Positions 33,388-41,953 of a stretch of 49,070 nucleotides of DNA are shown here, one piece after another (within the stretch, counting starts at the first letter, position 1; the number at the start of each line of letters is the position of its first letter). Where the stretch lies: NCBI GenBank assembly GCA_902769585.1, contig CACXPT010000029.1, forward strand, positions 1-49,070, given 5' to 3'. A model generated the notes under the pieces. It worked only from the letters and a program-made list of their open reading frames with translations. It did no database searches and was not told where the DNA came from. A program made the translations under genes and the position numbers. Origin of the DNA: an uncultured bacterium (GTDB lineage: Bacteria > Verrucomicrobiota > Kiritimatiellia > RFP12 > UBA1067).

Positions 33388-33993
33388 TTTACCTTGATGG
33401 AGGTGAACTTGGCCATCTTCATCATGGCCGTCGGGCTGCTGGCGATGGTGGCGCTCTACCCTCTTGCCTACCGCGAGAGCCGCCAGTCGAAGGACGACGT
33501 GAAGGCCGCAGCCGCGGCGGACTGCGTGCTGAACACGCTTACGGCGGCGCTTTCCTCTCGCAACATCGAGTGGAAGGATTGGGTGGACGGCATTGATGAG
33601 GCGTATGGCAAGACAGACAAAGGCAAGCATCTCAAGGGAGGCTGGTTGGCCTACTGCGATGAAGTTAGGGACTCTAATACGCATCAGGCGACGTTTGCGC
33701 CGAAGAAGCATTCGCAGATCAATTCGCTGGCGAAGCAGGTCTTCGGCGCATTGGCAGGCATAAACAGGGAACACAAGCCTTCCTGGCCGGTTGATGACGA
33801 ATTGGCTTGCGCCATCGTGGTGCAGTGGGGACAAATGCCGGTTTTCGATGGCGACGGGATGCAAATGATGGATGACCGTTCACGCGTCACGATCAGCCTG
33901 CGGATTACGCGTCGCGTCGGCGATCTGCTCGGTCAGCCGGTATTCTACACGGAAGTCCACTTCCAGGGCGACCAGAAGGAGCTGAAGGAGTGA
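33223..33993 (+). CDS. Pseudopilin (GspI/PilV-like) with 55-residue repeat-encoded leader
   Basis: The protein has 256 aa. The cleavage motif PPRRG^FTLMEVNLAIFIMAV is at residue 55. The leader has MVKMLSLKTDNLFSRVSRL, then SPFTFHP/SPFTFHL repeats from a heptamer array. The first part is nearly identical in the next two pseudopilins. A GTG in RVVR (near 33292) is an alternative start, giving a 32-residue leader. The mature part keeps ALYPLAYRESRQSKDD and resembles minor pseudopilins GspI/PilV. Confidence 0.78.
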   Translation: MVKMLSLKTDNLFSRVSRLVSRVVRHQAPFTFHPSPFTFHLSPFTALHLSPPRRGFTLMEVNLAIFIMAVGLLAMVALYPLAYRESRQSKDDVKAAAAADCVLNTLTAALSSRNIEWKDWVDGIDEAYGKTDKGKHLKGGWLAYCDEVRDSNTHQATFAPKKHSQINSLAKQVFGALAGINREHKPSWPVDDELACAIVVQWGQMPVFDGDGMQMMDDRSRVTISLRITRRVGDLLGQPVFYTEVHFQGDQKELKE

Positions 33994-34186
33994 GAGGGTG
34001 AAAGGTGAAGGGTGAAAGGTGAATGGTGAAAATGTTAAGCCTTAAAATTGACAATCTGTTCTCTCGCGTCTCGCGTCTCACGTCTCGCGTCGTGCGAAAT
34101 TACGTGGCCGACAACCGTCAATCGGCTTCCCGCCACCCTTCACCTTTCACCTTTCACCTTTCACCTCGATCAGGTTTCACCCTGAT
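33993..34186. repeat. Repeat module 2 at a pseudopilin start
   Basis: The left GGTGAAA arm is 33993-34030 and the leader element 34026-34100. A unique stretch follows, then a short reverse arm at 34134-34166 and a hairpin ATCAGG (34169-34174) with CCTGAT (34181-34186) over the cleavage-site codons. Confidence 0.85.
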
Positions 34187-34661
34187 TGAGATCCTCGTGG
34201 CTTCCCTGCTGCTGGGGATGCTCATGACCATCCTCACGATGGTGTTCAACTCGTCGGCCATCGCTTGGCGCACTGGCAAGGCGAGCAACTCGATGATGAG
34301 CAAGGCGCGTCGGCAGCTATCGTACGCGCAGTACCTGGCGGACAACGCCTTGCCGCGAGTGGACACGGCCAACAAGTCGCAGACAGGGCGCGTGCTGAGC
34401 GCATGGGACAAGAACGGCGACCTGCGCGACCGTGCTGTGGAGGTGTATCCATCGGGCAAGTTTCCGTTCAGCCTGCCCAATTGGGACTCGCTGGGAAGTA
34501 ACGGTTCGTCTGTGCCGCAACCGTGGCAGCAGGTGCGAAACATACAGAGCCTTCGTGCTAACGGCGGCAACACGTATATCGTGGGAGTCCTCTCGTGGGG
34601 CCCTGACGGCAAGCCGAACACGGTCGACGACATAAACACGATGCCGCTGGTGTTCGAGTAG
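34023..34661 (+). CDS. Pseudopilin (GspJ-like) with 51-residue repeat-encoded leader
   Basis: The protein has 212 aa. The motif SPRSG^FTLIEILVASLLLGML is at residue 51. The leader starts MVKMLSLKIDNLFSRVSRLT, as in the neighbouring gene, then has a unique part (NYVADNRQSASR) and one SPFTFHL repeat. The mature part (SSAIAWRTGKASNSMMSKARR) fits GspJ-like minor pseudopilins. Its start is embedded in the left repeat arm. Confidence 0.78.
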   Translation: MVKMLSLKIDNLFSRVSRLTSRVVRNYVADNRQSASRHPSPFTFHLSPRSGFTLIEILVASLLLGMLMTILTMVFNSSAIAWRTGKASNSMMSKARRQLSYAQYLADNALPRVDTANKSQTGRVLSAWDKNGDLRDRAVEVYPSGKFPFSLPNWDSLGSNGSSVPQPWQQVRNIQSLRANGGNTYIVGVLSWGPDGKPNTVDDINTMPLVFE

Positions 34662-34844
34662 TGAATGGTGAAAGGTGAATGGTGAAAAATGATAAGCCTT
34701 AAAATTGACAATCTATTCTCTCGCGTCTCGCGTCTCGCGTCTCTTGTCGTGCGACGTCAGGCACCCTTCACCCTTCACCCTTCACCTTTCACCCTTCACC
34801 GCCCTTCACCCTTCACCCTTCACCCTTCACCGCCCCGAAGGGGC
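34661..34844. repeat. Repeat module 3 at a pseudopilin start
   Basis: The left arm is 34661-34688, the leader element 34682-34756, the long reverse arm 34758-34830 and the hairpin GCCCC-GAA-GGGGC 34832-34844. It matches module 1 in layout. Confidence 0.88.
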
Positions 34845-35279
34845 TTTACGCTTGTCGAGCTGCTGGTGGTCATCGCGATGCTGATGCTGCTGGCCGGCGC
34901 TGTCACTTCATCTGTCTCGTCCGCCCAGCGGCGCGCCAAGATCGCTCAGGCCACGGCCGAGGCGCAGGAGATGACGAACGCCATCCTCGCATACCAGCAT
35001 TTCGGCGAAGGCTACAAGCTGCCGCTCTACGACAACACGCCAGCCAACGAGGCCAACCTGTCGTTCATCCTTGGCGGGGAGAAGGGACCGAACGGCGAGA
35101 CGGTTCCAGTGCTCTACAACGCCTCGGTCAAGGGCGGACAGATACTCGATCCGTGGATGCATCCATACTTGGTGACGATCAAGGTGGGACGTCCGATCCG
35201 CACGGAGGAGGACAATTCCGACAACCTCAAGTCATACGTGGCTTTCCCGAACTTCAACCGCCGTCCGGCGGACAACTGA
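34689..35279 (+). CDS. Pseudopilin (GspG-like) with 52-residue repeat-encoded leader
   Basis: The protein has 196 aa. The cleavage motif PPRRG^FTLVELLVVIAMLMLL is at residue 52. The leader MISLKIDNLFSRVSRL is followed by three SPFTLHP-like repeats. The mature part has MTNAILAYQHFGEGYKLP and ILDPWMHPY, which recall the GspG loop and the conserved DPWG(N)PY motif. The next gene follows after 10 nt. Confidence 0.8.
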   Translation: MISLKIDNLFSRVSRLASLVVRRQAPFTLHPSPFTLHRPSPFTLHPSPPRRGFTLVELLVVIAMLMLLAGAVTSSVSSAQRRAKIAQATAEAQEMTNAILAYQHFGEGYKLPLYDNTPANEANLSFILGGEKGPNGETVPVLYNASVKGGQILDPWMHPYLVTIKVGRPIRTEEDNSDNLKSYVAFPNFNRRPADN

Positions 35280-35289
35280 GGACCAGCAA

Positions 35290-38200
35290 GTGAAACTTCG
35301 TGACAGAAAGAAGAGAAAGACCGGCAGCGCGCTTCTGGTGGTGCTGGGCTTCCTTTCGTTCATGGTGGTGAGCGCGGTTGCCTTCGCCATATACATGCGC
35401 GCGGAGCGCGTGCCGTCCAGCGCCCTGCGTCGCAATGTCGCCACGCGACACCTCGTGAAGGCCGCTATGGCCCATGCTATGTCCCGCGTCGACGACGCCA
35501 TCCGCAACGACCCTTTCCCGGGCCTCGCGAACACCAACGACAATGTCTTCGCCAACTTCTACCACGACAAGGACAACAATTCTATGGATTTTTGGCTCGG
35601 ACGCGTGTTCATGCCGCCCGATCCTGCAGGACTTGTGGACGACAACGGTGCGCGGGTTTCAGCTGCTAACGAGCCTGGAGACCAGAACAGGTACCCTTGG
35701 CGCGTCGCCCCTGTCACGGAGACCGTGAGCGTCCTCAATCTCGAAGCCCTCGGCTACCTGCCGCCGCCGCTCGTGAACGACGTGCGATTCCTGAGTCGAA
35801 GTTCTTTTGCGGCCAAGTGGCAGAACTTCGCGTTTGATGCTGGACGTTTTGCGTTCTGCGCCGTCAATGTGTCCGACTACTTCGACATTAACCGTACGCG
35901 CGTGGGCGTGAGATCCTCGCCTCTCGATTCGCGCATCTCTTTGCGCGGAACGCTCACATGGCGTCCGGAGAACAACCAGGAAGCAACGGTCACGGCAGGA
36001 GATTTGTCGACACTAGGACTTATGCTGGGACCGGACGCGTCGCGGCAGACTTATTCCAATCCCGACGGAAACGCTGGCTCTGCCGCAAAGCCGACAACTG
36101 AGTACGTCTCTATGCTTGATTACAATCTTGCACTTGGCTCGAAAGCCCCTGGAGGGATCGGCTCATTGTGGTTCCCATTCTACAATTGGGTCAAGAAAGG
36201 CACAGAAAACTACTTCTACGGCGGGACGGTAAAGACTGCCACTGGCGCAATGCAGGCTCGTCGCCAGCCGTTCGTGACGGATTCGTTTGAGGCGCAGATG
36301 CCTGGCGGTGGAGTGACTAACGGCACATACGGAGAGGGGATTGATTTGGCATCTTACAAAGGCCAGCCGTTCAATGGCGTGGACATGCGCGGCAACGTCA
36401 CGGAACAGGATGTTGCGAGAGCGACGTCGTCTAAATGCATCCAAAGGATGTATGACAGGGGCTTGATCGGCGAGGCGGACGTGTTTACGCTCTACGATTA
36501 TCTTGACCATGATGATGTTCCTTTATCGCTCGCAATGCCTGGCGTAGAGTGCGTTCCGATGGTGACTGCCGTGGAACTGGTGGGGAACAATCTCGCTAAG
36601 CTGAGGGTGGATCCTCCTGGGACGCCGAAAGTTGAGACCCCTACCGCCCCTGGCCCTGGCACGCGCATTACAACTACGGAGTTCACGCTTGATCCTTCCA
36701 GCTTCCTTTCCGCCGCGGCTGGCGTCCGCATATTGCTGACATATCCGTTTCGGCATTTCAACGGACGCAACCTTGACGGTTTCAAGGTGCAGGTGGCGAT
36801 GAAGGTGTTTGTGGCTTCCGGGGCCGTTTCCGTCCGTCCGGCGGACGGACTTTCTGCGCTGCATCCAGATCCGAGTGGCAGTGGCGCCGAATGGGACCAG
36901 CAGAGCAAGGCTTTTACAATAAACGGGAAGGCGCCTGGCGATGCGCTTGCCTGGTCGCTTTATTCCGACAAGATAAACATCTCAATTCCAAACGAGAATA
37001 AGACGCAGGACGACGCGCTCATAAAAGTCGATGTGACGCGGTGGAACGGATCTGCGGATGTGCCGGCAAGCCAGAAGTTCTTTACAAAGATATTGGAGGA
37101 AGATGGGACTGCTACCGTCAACCCAGTCACAGGAGCCGTGTCGTTCAATGCCAACGGACCCAAGAGGGAGAAATACGAATTCAACTTGCGTCCGTTCAAG
37201 GACGGGCAATTGCTCCCGGCGGGACAGATCACGGTTCAGGCCGGTTCGACGTTGCCTTATTCGACAGACCCGTTTAGGACATATGCGATGCTTTGGGTGC
37301 GCATCGTTGACGCGGATGGCAATACGGTCGACCTGGCGCCGGCCATCATGGCGGATGACATGCTTAACAACAAGCAAAACAACTTTGGGGTCCTCGGTAG
37401 CTACGGCGGAAACGCCCCTGGGTGCCTGCTATTTTCCACCGATCCCGCCAATGCGTACACTTATCAAAACATCCTGGATGGGACATTTACCGGGCTTAAT
37501 GGTTCCGATCCTCAATGGCGGGCAGGAACCGGTTCTGATGCCAAATGGAAATCGCTTGCCACGGTGGATCCTCGCTACAATTACGCACCCGAGGACTGGT
37601 TCACTTGGGATAAGAGCATCGGCGACGGCACCGCATGGCTCGACGAGATTTGCGGAACAGATTACCTTAAAGTTGACATGCAGGACGGAGGGAATCGTGA
37701 TATCTTCATGTTCACGTCAAATCAAGGGTATCTGCAGTCTCCTGGCGAGTTTGCGTTTCTGCCCCGTCTTTCGCAATGGAACAATGAGCCCAATGGCCGC
37801 ATCTCCTCTATCCTCAAAAACGCTCCGGGTGCGAGCGCGAGCGCGGAACATGCTGACAGTCCGCAGAAGATTCTGAACGGGGCCTGTGCTTGGCGTACGT
37901 ACCCTGTTGACAGAACGCTCTACGAGGACTTCGTTAAGGTTGGGATCGGACGTGGAACGGATGGAATCCAGACTGTCAATCCCTACAGCGACGACGAGGC
38001 CGTGCTCCGGGCGGTATTCGCATATACGCCTTGCGACTACTGGACTGCTGGGCGCATTGTAGCCGACAAGAAAATCGACGAGTTGGCTGCTAGCGGTTTT
38101 GGGGAGATCGTGAGAAGGCTAGGCGACAACAGCAAGATGTCCGGCGATCCCATTACGGCCAATCAATGCGAAAAGTATGCCTTCTGCGACAAAAATGCAG

Positions 38201-38733
38201 ACTCGTCTTCAAAGATGCAGGTTAAAGAGGTGAATCACATAGTAGATTACTTCCGCGAAGTCATGAGAGTTGAAGCGAATCAGATGTCGGCCGATAATTC
38301 TTCAATCAGGAAATCTTGGGAAGAGATATTTGACGATCTCCCGTGGTTTCCGGCAGACCTTGACCCGCAGAATGACAACTCTTTCAAGAGATTTTTCGGC
38401 CAGACATTGGATAATTGTCCTCTCTACACCGTTGACCGCAAGTTCCTTTACTCCTACTGGCGCGACTGCTTCTCGAACAAGCAGCAGCTCTTCCTCATAT
38501 TCGTGCGGGCGGAATCCACGGCGCTCGGCGGGCCGGGCGAAGGAACTCCGTCACAGCAGGGCGGGCGCGCCGTCGCGCTCGTCTGGCGCGAACCGACGGC
38601 TTATAACGACGGGAGCAATCCTGGCAATACGTACTCTGACAACATCGGCCGAAACGATATCAGGAGCCAGGAGTTTCGTGTTGGCCGCCGCCCCCACCGC
38701 ATGAGGGTGCTGTTCTATCACCAGTTTGATTAG
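35290..38733 (+). CDS. Very large GspK/PilX-like pseudopilus-associated protein
   Basis: The protein has 1147 aa from a GTG with GAGGA 7 nt upstream. The N-terminus KRKTGSALLVVLGFLSFMVVSAVAFAIYMR has the GSALLVVL signature of GspK/PilX proteins, which lack the Glu at +5. Usual GspK proteins are about 300-350 residues. The remaining 1100 residues have no family I recognise; they are Asn/Asp-rich and extended, with few Cys. The protein probably caps or decorates the pseudopilus tip. It ends the gspF operon. Confidence 0.7.
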   Translation: MKLRDRKKRKTGSALLVVLGFLSFMVVSAVAFAIYMRAERVPSSALRRNVATRHLVKAAMAHAMSRVDDAIRNDPFPGLANTNDNVFANFYHDKDNNSMDFWLGRVFMPPDPAGLVDDNGARVSAANEPGDQNRYPWRVAPVTETVSVLNLEALGYLPPPLVNDVRFLSRSSFAAKWQNFAFDAGRFAFCAVNVSDYFDINRTRVGVRSSPLDSRISLRGTLTWRPENNQEATVTAGDLSTLGLMLGPDASRQTYSNPDGNAGSAAKPTTEYVSMLDYNLALGSKAPGGIGSLWFPFYNWVKKGTENYFYGGTVKTATGAMQARRQPFVTDSFEAQMPGGGVTNGTYGEGIDLASYKGQPFNGVDMRGNVTEQDVARATSSKCIQRMYDRGLIGEADVFTLYDYLDHDDVPLSLAMPGVECVPMVTAVELVGNNLAKLRVDPPGTPKVETPTAPGPGTRITTTEFTLDPSSFLSAAAGVRILLTYPFRHFNGRNLDGFKVQVAMKVFVASGAVSVRPADGLSALHPDPSGSGAEWDQQSKAFTINGKAPGDALAWSLYSDKINISIPNENKTQDDALIKVDVTRWNGSADVPASQKFFTKILEEDGTATVNPVTGAVSFNANGPKREKYEFNLRPFKDGQLLPAGQITVQAGSTLPYSTDPFRTYAMLWVRIVDADGNTVDLAPAIMADDMLNNKQNNFGVLGSYGGNAPGCLLFSTDPANAYTYQNILDGTFTGLNGSDPQWRAGTGSDAKWKSLATVDPRYNYAPEDWFTWDKSIGDGTAWLDEICGTDYLKVDMQDGGNRDIFMFTSNQGYLQSPGEFAFLPRLSQWNNEPNGRISSILKNAPGASASAEHADSPQKILNGACAWRTYPVDRTLYEDFVKVGIGRGTDGIQTVNPYSDDEAVLRAVFAYTPCDYWTAGRIVADKKIDELAASGFGEIVRRLGDNSKMSGDPITANQCEKYAFCDKNADSSSKMQVKEVNHIVDYFREVMRVEANQMSADNSSIRKSWEEIFDDLPWFPADLDPQNDNSFKRFFGQTLDNCPLYTVDRKFLYSYWRDCFSNKQQLFLIFVRAESTALGGPGEGTPSQQGGRAVALVWREPTAYNDGSNPGNTYSDNIGRNDIRSQEFRVGRRPHRMRVLFYHQFD

Positions 38734-38773
38734 AGTTAAGAGTTGAGAGTTAAGAGTTAAGAGTTAAGAGTTG
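38733..38773. repeat. Left GAGTTAA heptamer arm before the four-helix-bundle gene
   Basis: Six GAGTTAA/GAGTTGA units start right at the end of the GspK-like gene. The reverse-complement arm lies at 39143-39197. Confidence 0.85.
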
Positions 38774-38787
38774 GTTGTGGGGAGAAG

Positions 38788-39186
38788 ATGGCGGGGCCGC
38801 TACAGGAGAAGAGCAAGAGGTTTGCCGTTAGGATTGTTCGGTTGGCCCAACACCTTGCAGACGACAAAAAAGAGTTTGTACTTTCTCGTCAGGTTCTCCG
38901 AAGCGGTACGAGTATTGGAGCAAATATAAGCGAAGCCCGAGGTGCACAAAGCCAGTCCGACTTCATAGCGAAACTCTCTATTGCGATTAAGGAAGCCTTT
39001 GAGACTGATTATTGGATTGATCTTCTGGAAGAAACTGGTTACATCCAGATGGCCCCTGCCCAATCACTCAAGACCGACCTAAACGAACTAATCTCGATCC
39101 TAACCAAAAGCCTAAAGACCAACAAGGCCAAAAGAGCTAACACCCAACTCTCAACTCTCACCCCCAACCCAACTCTTAACTCTTAA
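38788..39186 (+). CDS. Four-helix-bundle protein of the S23/23S intervening-sequence type
   Basis: The protein has 132 aa. SKRFAVRIVRLAQHL, VLSRQVLRSGTSIGANISEA and IALKEAFETDYWIDLL-like phrases (here IAIKEAFETDYWIDLLEE) define the IVP/S23 four-helix-bundle family, often found in 23S rRNA intervening sequences or near mobile elements. The biochemical role is not known. A GGGGAGAAG precedes the ATG. The last dozen residues (QLSTLTPNPTLNS) come from the right repeat arm. The gene is enclosed by inverted heptamer arms. Confidence 0.88.
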   Translation: MAGPLQEKSKRFAVRIVRLAQHLADDKKEFVLSRQVLRSGTSIGANISEARGAQSQSDFIAKLSIAIKEAFETDYWIDLLEETGYIQMAPAQSLKTDLNELISILTKSLKTNKAKRANTQLSTLTPNPTLNS

Positions 39187-39197
39187 CTCTTAACTCC
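39143..39197. repeat. Right AACTCTTAACTCT arm after the four-helix-bundle gene
   Basis: CAACTCT and TTAACTC units form the reverse complement of the arm at 38733-38773. It encodes the end of the upstream gene and lies between convergent genes, so a paired RNA hairpin could also end transcription. Confidence 0.85.
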
Positions 39198-39198
39198 C

Positions 39199-39762
39199 TT
39201 AGCACAGTCCCTTAGACTGGAGCAGCTGCATGAGCTGCTGCTGGAAAAGGGCTGCATCCGTGGGGGATGGACGATAGCCTTCGGGGAGATTGCCGATACC
39301 TAAGCGACCCATCTGATCGAGATACCACTTGCCGGTCTTGCCATCGGAGAAGGTGACGTCACCCGAGGCGAGCGTGCCGGGAAGCATTAGCGCGTCGATA
39401 GTAACTGTCGGCGCAGACACAGTCTGCTCCTCATTGCTATCTGCATTCTCGCCGTCTTCGGGAATCGGCACCCCGCCATCTTCTGGTCGGCTACCAGGTT
39501 CGTCTGCAAATTCCCGGTCACTGTCTGGTGGCTCTGTCCTGGGTGTCTTGGGTGTCCTGGGTGTCTTGTTCCCATCCTCCTCAGCCCCTCCCTCCTCCTC
39601 AGCCTCCTCCGGTTGCGGCAGCTCCGCCACCAGTAGGCGCACGTCGAGGTACGTCAAATGGATGCCGAATTCTGCTTTGATTCGCTTCTGTATCTCGTCA
39701 AGAGAAGAACCGGCGGCAAACCAGGCGGCGACCGCTTCTTTCTGCGTGTCTGTCAGTTCCAT
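39199..39762 (-). CDS. Hypothetical acidic protein
   Basis: The protein has 187 aa. The N-terminal 55 residues look like a helix-turn-helix-type helical domain (ELTDTQKEAVAAWFAAGSSL, then EIQKRIKAEFGIHLTYLDV). A long acidic, Pro/Glu-rich linker (about 55-125) includes TPRTPKTPRT from a 9-nt tandem repeat. The C-terminal part has GKWYLDQMGRLGIGNLP. I do not recognise a characterised family. GAAGGTGG lies before the ATG. The gene is 17 nt downstream of the prepilin gene and probably in its operon. Confidence 0.65.
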   Translation of the reverse strand: MELTDTQKEAVAAWFAAGSSLDEIQKRIKAEFGIHLTYLDVRLLVAELPQPEEAEEEGGAEEDGNKTPRTPKTPRTEPPDSDREFADEPGSRPEDGGVPIPEDGENADSNEEQTVSAPTVTIDALMLPGTLASGDVTFSDGKTGKWYLDQMGRLGIGNLPEGYRPSPTDAALFQQQLMQLLQSKGLC

Positions 39763-39779
39763 GATGCCACCTTCGGTCT

Positions 39780-40700
39780 TTACTGCTGCAAATCTGTATA
39801 GCTTTTGCCGTTGAAGGTTATCTCATGCCCTAGGCACAGCGCCTCGGTCAGTTTCTGGAGCGAAAGGCCTCCGCCGCTGGACTTCGGGTAGAACATCTTC
39901 TCCACATGGCCGTCCGTGAACGCTACATGTCCAGCGAAACCGCGCTCGCCGACCTTGTGGTTGAAGCCAATGTTTTCCGTCTTGTAGTCTAGGACAGCAT
40001 CTGCCAGCGGCACGCCAGCCTTGATGTAGCTGGTGGCATCGATTGGAGCGTAGTCTCTGCCCGTGATGTTTGCGCCTTGAAGTTCGGCGAACATCAGCAG
40101 CTTGGCAGAGTTGGCCTCGTCCTTGTTTATGCTGTATTTTCTGTTGTCATTGTCGTCGTAGCCAAATCTCTTGTTCATCACGTAGCTCCAGCCCGGAGGA
40201 CGCTTGAGGAGCTTGCGCACCGCCTCCGCGTGGACCGGACACTGGTATGCGGATCCAGCTCCGCCCATGGCCCTCCACATTGAGCCGGCGCAACCGTTTG
40301 TCAGGGCATGGCGCAAAAGCATTTGGTTTGCTTCGTTGAAAGGGATTGGAGCAAATGCAACGGCGTTTTTTGTGATGCCGTCGCGGTTTGGGCCAAGCCT
40401 GTTCTCCGACCCGGATATCCATCCCACGCGGTAGTTGTGGTACTCTATCTCGGCCTTCTTTGTGTTCACGTATGGATATGAGAACGAGCCGGCAGGCGGG
40501 AAGTAGCCATCCTGCTGCTCCAGGGCGCACGTGTGCGCGGCCGTGACGAGGTTTCTCATGTTTGTCTCGCACTTTGCGGCCTTTGCAGATTCGGTGGACC
40601 CGCCGAACTGCGTGAGGATCACGCCCATGAGGATGCCGATGATGCCGATGACCACGATCAGCTCGAGAAGGGTGAAAGCAGATTTTCCTGTAGTTTTCAT
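39780..40700 (-). CDS. Prepilin-type protein with N-terminal cleavage/methylation motif
   Basis: The protein has 306 aa from the ATG at 40700. The 8-residue leader MKTTGKSA is followed by FTLLELIVVIGIIGILMGVIL; Ala precedes the Phe. The pattern AKCETNMRNLVTAAHTCAL and the C-terminal HVAFTDGHVEKM resemble DUF1559-type secretion-associated prepilins common in PVC bacteria. A strong promoter ends 7 nt before the ATG. It is divergent from obg and separate from the gspF operon. Confidence 0.85.
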   Translation of the reverse strand: MKTTGKSAFTLLELIVVIGIIGILMGVILTQFGGSTESAKAAKCETNMRNLVTAAHTCALEQQDGYFPPAGSFSYPYVNTKKAEIEYHNYRVGWISGSENRLGPNRDGITKNAVAFAPIPFNEANQMLLRHALTNGCAGSMWRAMGGAGSAYQCPVHAEAVRKLLKRPPGWSYVMNKRFGYDDNDNRKYSINKDEANSAKLLMFAELQGANITGRDYAPIDATSYIKAGVPLADAVLDYKTENIGFNHKVGERGFAGHVAFTDGHVEKMFYPKSSGGGLSLQKLTEALCLGHEITFNGKSYTDLQQ

Positions 40701-40707
40701 GGTGCGT

Positions 40708-40736
40708 ATTATCCACGATTCTCTGCCGTAATGCAA
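40708..40736 (-). promoter_or_regulatory. Promoter TTGCAT-N17-GATAAT of the prepilin gene
   Basis: On the minus strand the -35 is at 40736-40731 and the -10 at 40713-40708, with 17 bp between. The -10 ends 7 nt before the ATG, so the mRNA is predicted to be leaderless. Confidence 0.65.
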
Positions 40737-40767
40737 GCGCAAAGTGGAATGCGGGGCGAGAATCTGC

Positions 40768-40773
40768 TATACT
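40768..40773 (+). promoter_or_regulatory. -10 box TATACT of obg
   Basis: TATACT ends 11 nt before the obg ATG at 40785 and predicts a leader of only about 5 nt without a ribosome-binding site. It is divergent from the prepilin promoter within 84 bp. Confidence 0.5.
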
Positions 40774-40784
40774 AGGCGAAAACC

Positions 40785-41927
40785 ATGAAGACAAGATCGT
40801 TCATAGACCAGGTCGAGGTGCAGGTGCGCTCCGGCAAGGGGGGCGACGGCGCGGCATCGTTCCGGCTGCGCGGCTCCACGCACGTCAACTCGCTAATCTC
40901 CCTCTTCTTCGAGCCGCGCCTCTTCGCGGAGGACGGCGTGCCCGGCTCCGGCGGGCGCTGCTTCGGCCGGCGAGGGAAGGACCTTGTGGTTGATGTGCCG
41001 TGCGGCACGCTCGCCACGGACGCCGAGACCGGTCTCCTCGTGGCCGACATAACGTCGCCAGGCCAGCGCGTCGTCATCGCGAAGGGTGGCGCAGGCGGCT
41101 ATGGGAACGTCCACTTCAAGAGCGCCGTCAACCAGGCCCCCACGGAACACACGGCCGGCGGCCCCGCGGAGGAGATGCGCCTCAAGCTGGAGCTGAAGAC
41201 GATCGCGGACGCTGGCCTCCTCGGCTTTCCCAACGCCGGCAAGAGCTCGCTCCTCACTGCCGTTTCGAGCGCAACGCCGAAGATCGCCTCCTACCCGTTT
41301 ACCACTCTCAACCCCATCGTCGGCACGATGACGTGCGAGGACTACGCGCAGATCCGCATCGCGGACGTTCCGGGCATCATCGAGGGCGCGTCCGACGGCG
41401 TGGGCCTCGGCCTCGCCTTCCTGAAGCACCTGGAGCGCTCGCGCGTGCTCGTGTACGTGATCGACATGGCCGGCACGGACAACCGCAAGCCGTGGGACGA
41501 CTTCAAGGTGCTGGAGAAGGAGATCGCCGCGTACAGTCCAGAGCTGGCGGAGCGTCCGCGCCTGGTGGTGGCGAACAAGATGGACCGCGCGGCCGCGCGC
41601 AAGAACCTCGCAAGGTTCGTCCGCGAGACGGGCGAATCGCCCATCGCGCTTTCCTGCGAGCCGTCGCTCAAGGACCTGCGCGAGTACGCCGACCTGAAGG
41701 ACTACGCCGGCCCGGTGGGCATGGACGCGTTCCGCGCCGAGCTGCGTCGGCTCGTGAACCCGAAGCCGCGCGCGCACCAGCACCTCGAGGAGCCGCCACC
41801 TCCGCTCCACGAGATGCCCGACACGACCGGCGACGAGATTCCCGCCGAGGCGCTGAAGTTCGCAACCTTCCTGAAGCTCGACGCTCCCAAGAAGAAGAAA
41901 CACCCGTCCAGGGGCAACATCCACTGA
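40785..41927 (+). CDS. obg: Obg-family GTPase with a shortened N-terminal glycine-rich domain
   Basis: The protein has 380 aa. Obg is an essential GTPase linked to 50S ribosome assembly and the stringent response. The G domain is intact: GFPNAGKSS, DVPGIIEGA, NKMD and an SC-E-type G5 region. The Obg domain starts normally (FIDQVEVQVRSGKGGDGAASFR), but after Arg27 the roughly 21-residue stretch that normally holds GGPDGGDGGRGG is absent and the sequence continues at LRGSTHVNSLISLFFEPRLF. The frame is kept. The rest of the domain (GKRGKDLVV-like, KGGAGGYGN) is present. The C-terminal 60 residues are Pro/Lys-rich. Confidence 0.93.
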   Translation: MKTRSFIDQVEVQVRSGKGGDGAASFRLRGSTHVNSLISLFFEPRLFAEDGVPGSGGRCFGRRGKDLVVDVPCGTLATDAETGLLVADITSPGQRVVIAKGGAGGYGNVHFKSAVNQAPTEHTAGGPAEEMRLKLELKTIADAGLLGFPNAGKSSLLTAVSSATPKIASYPFTTLNPIVGTMTCEDYAQIRIADVPGIIEGASDGVGLGLAFLKHLERSRVLVYVIDMAGTDNRKPWDDFKVLEKEIAAYSPELAERPRLVVANKMDRAAARKNLARFVRETGESPIALSCEPSLKDLREYADLKDYAGPVGMDAFRAELRRLVNPKPRAHQHLEEPPPPLHEMPDTTGDEIPAEALKFATFLKLDAPKKKKHPSRGNIH

Positions 41928-41953
41928 CTTGAAACCATACTCCCCGTCATGCA

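Noticed and set aside
38788..39186. Four-helix-bundle gene as the accessory protein of a diversity-generating retroelement
   Set aside because: No reverse transcriptase or template/variable repeat pair with adenine-specific changes is seen nearby.
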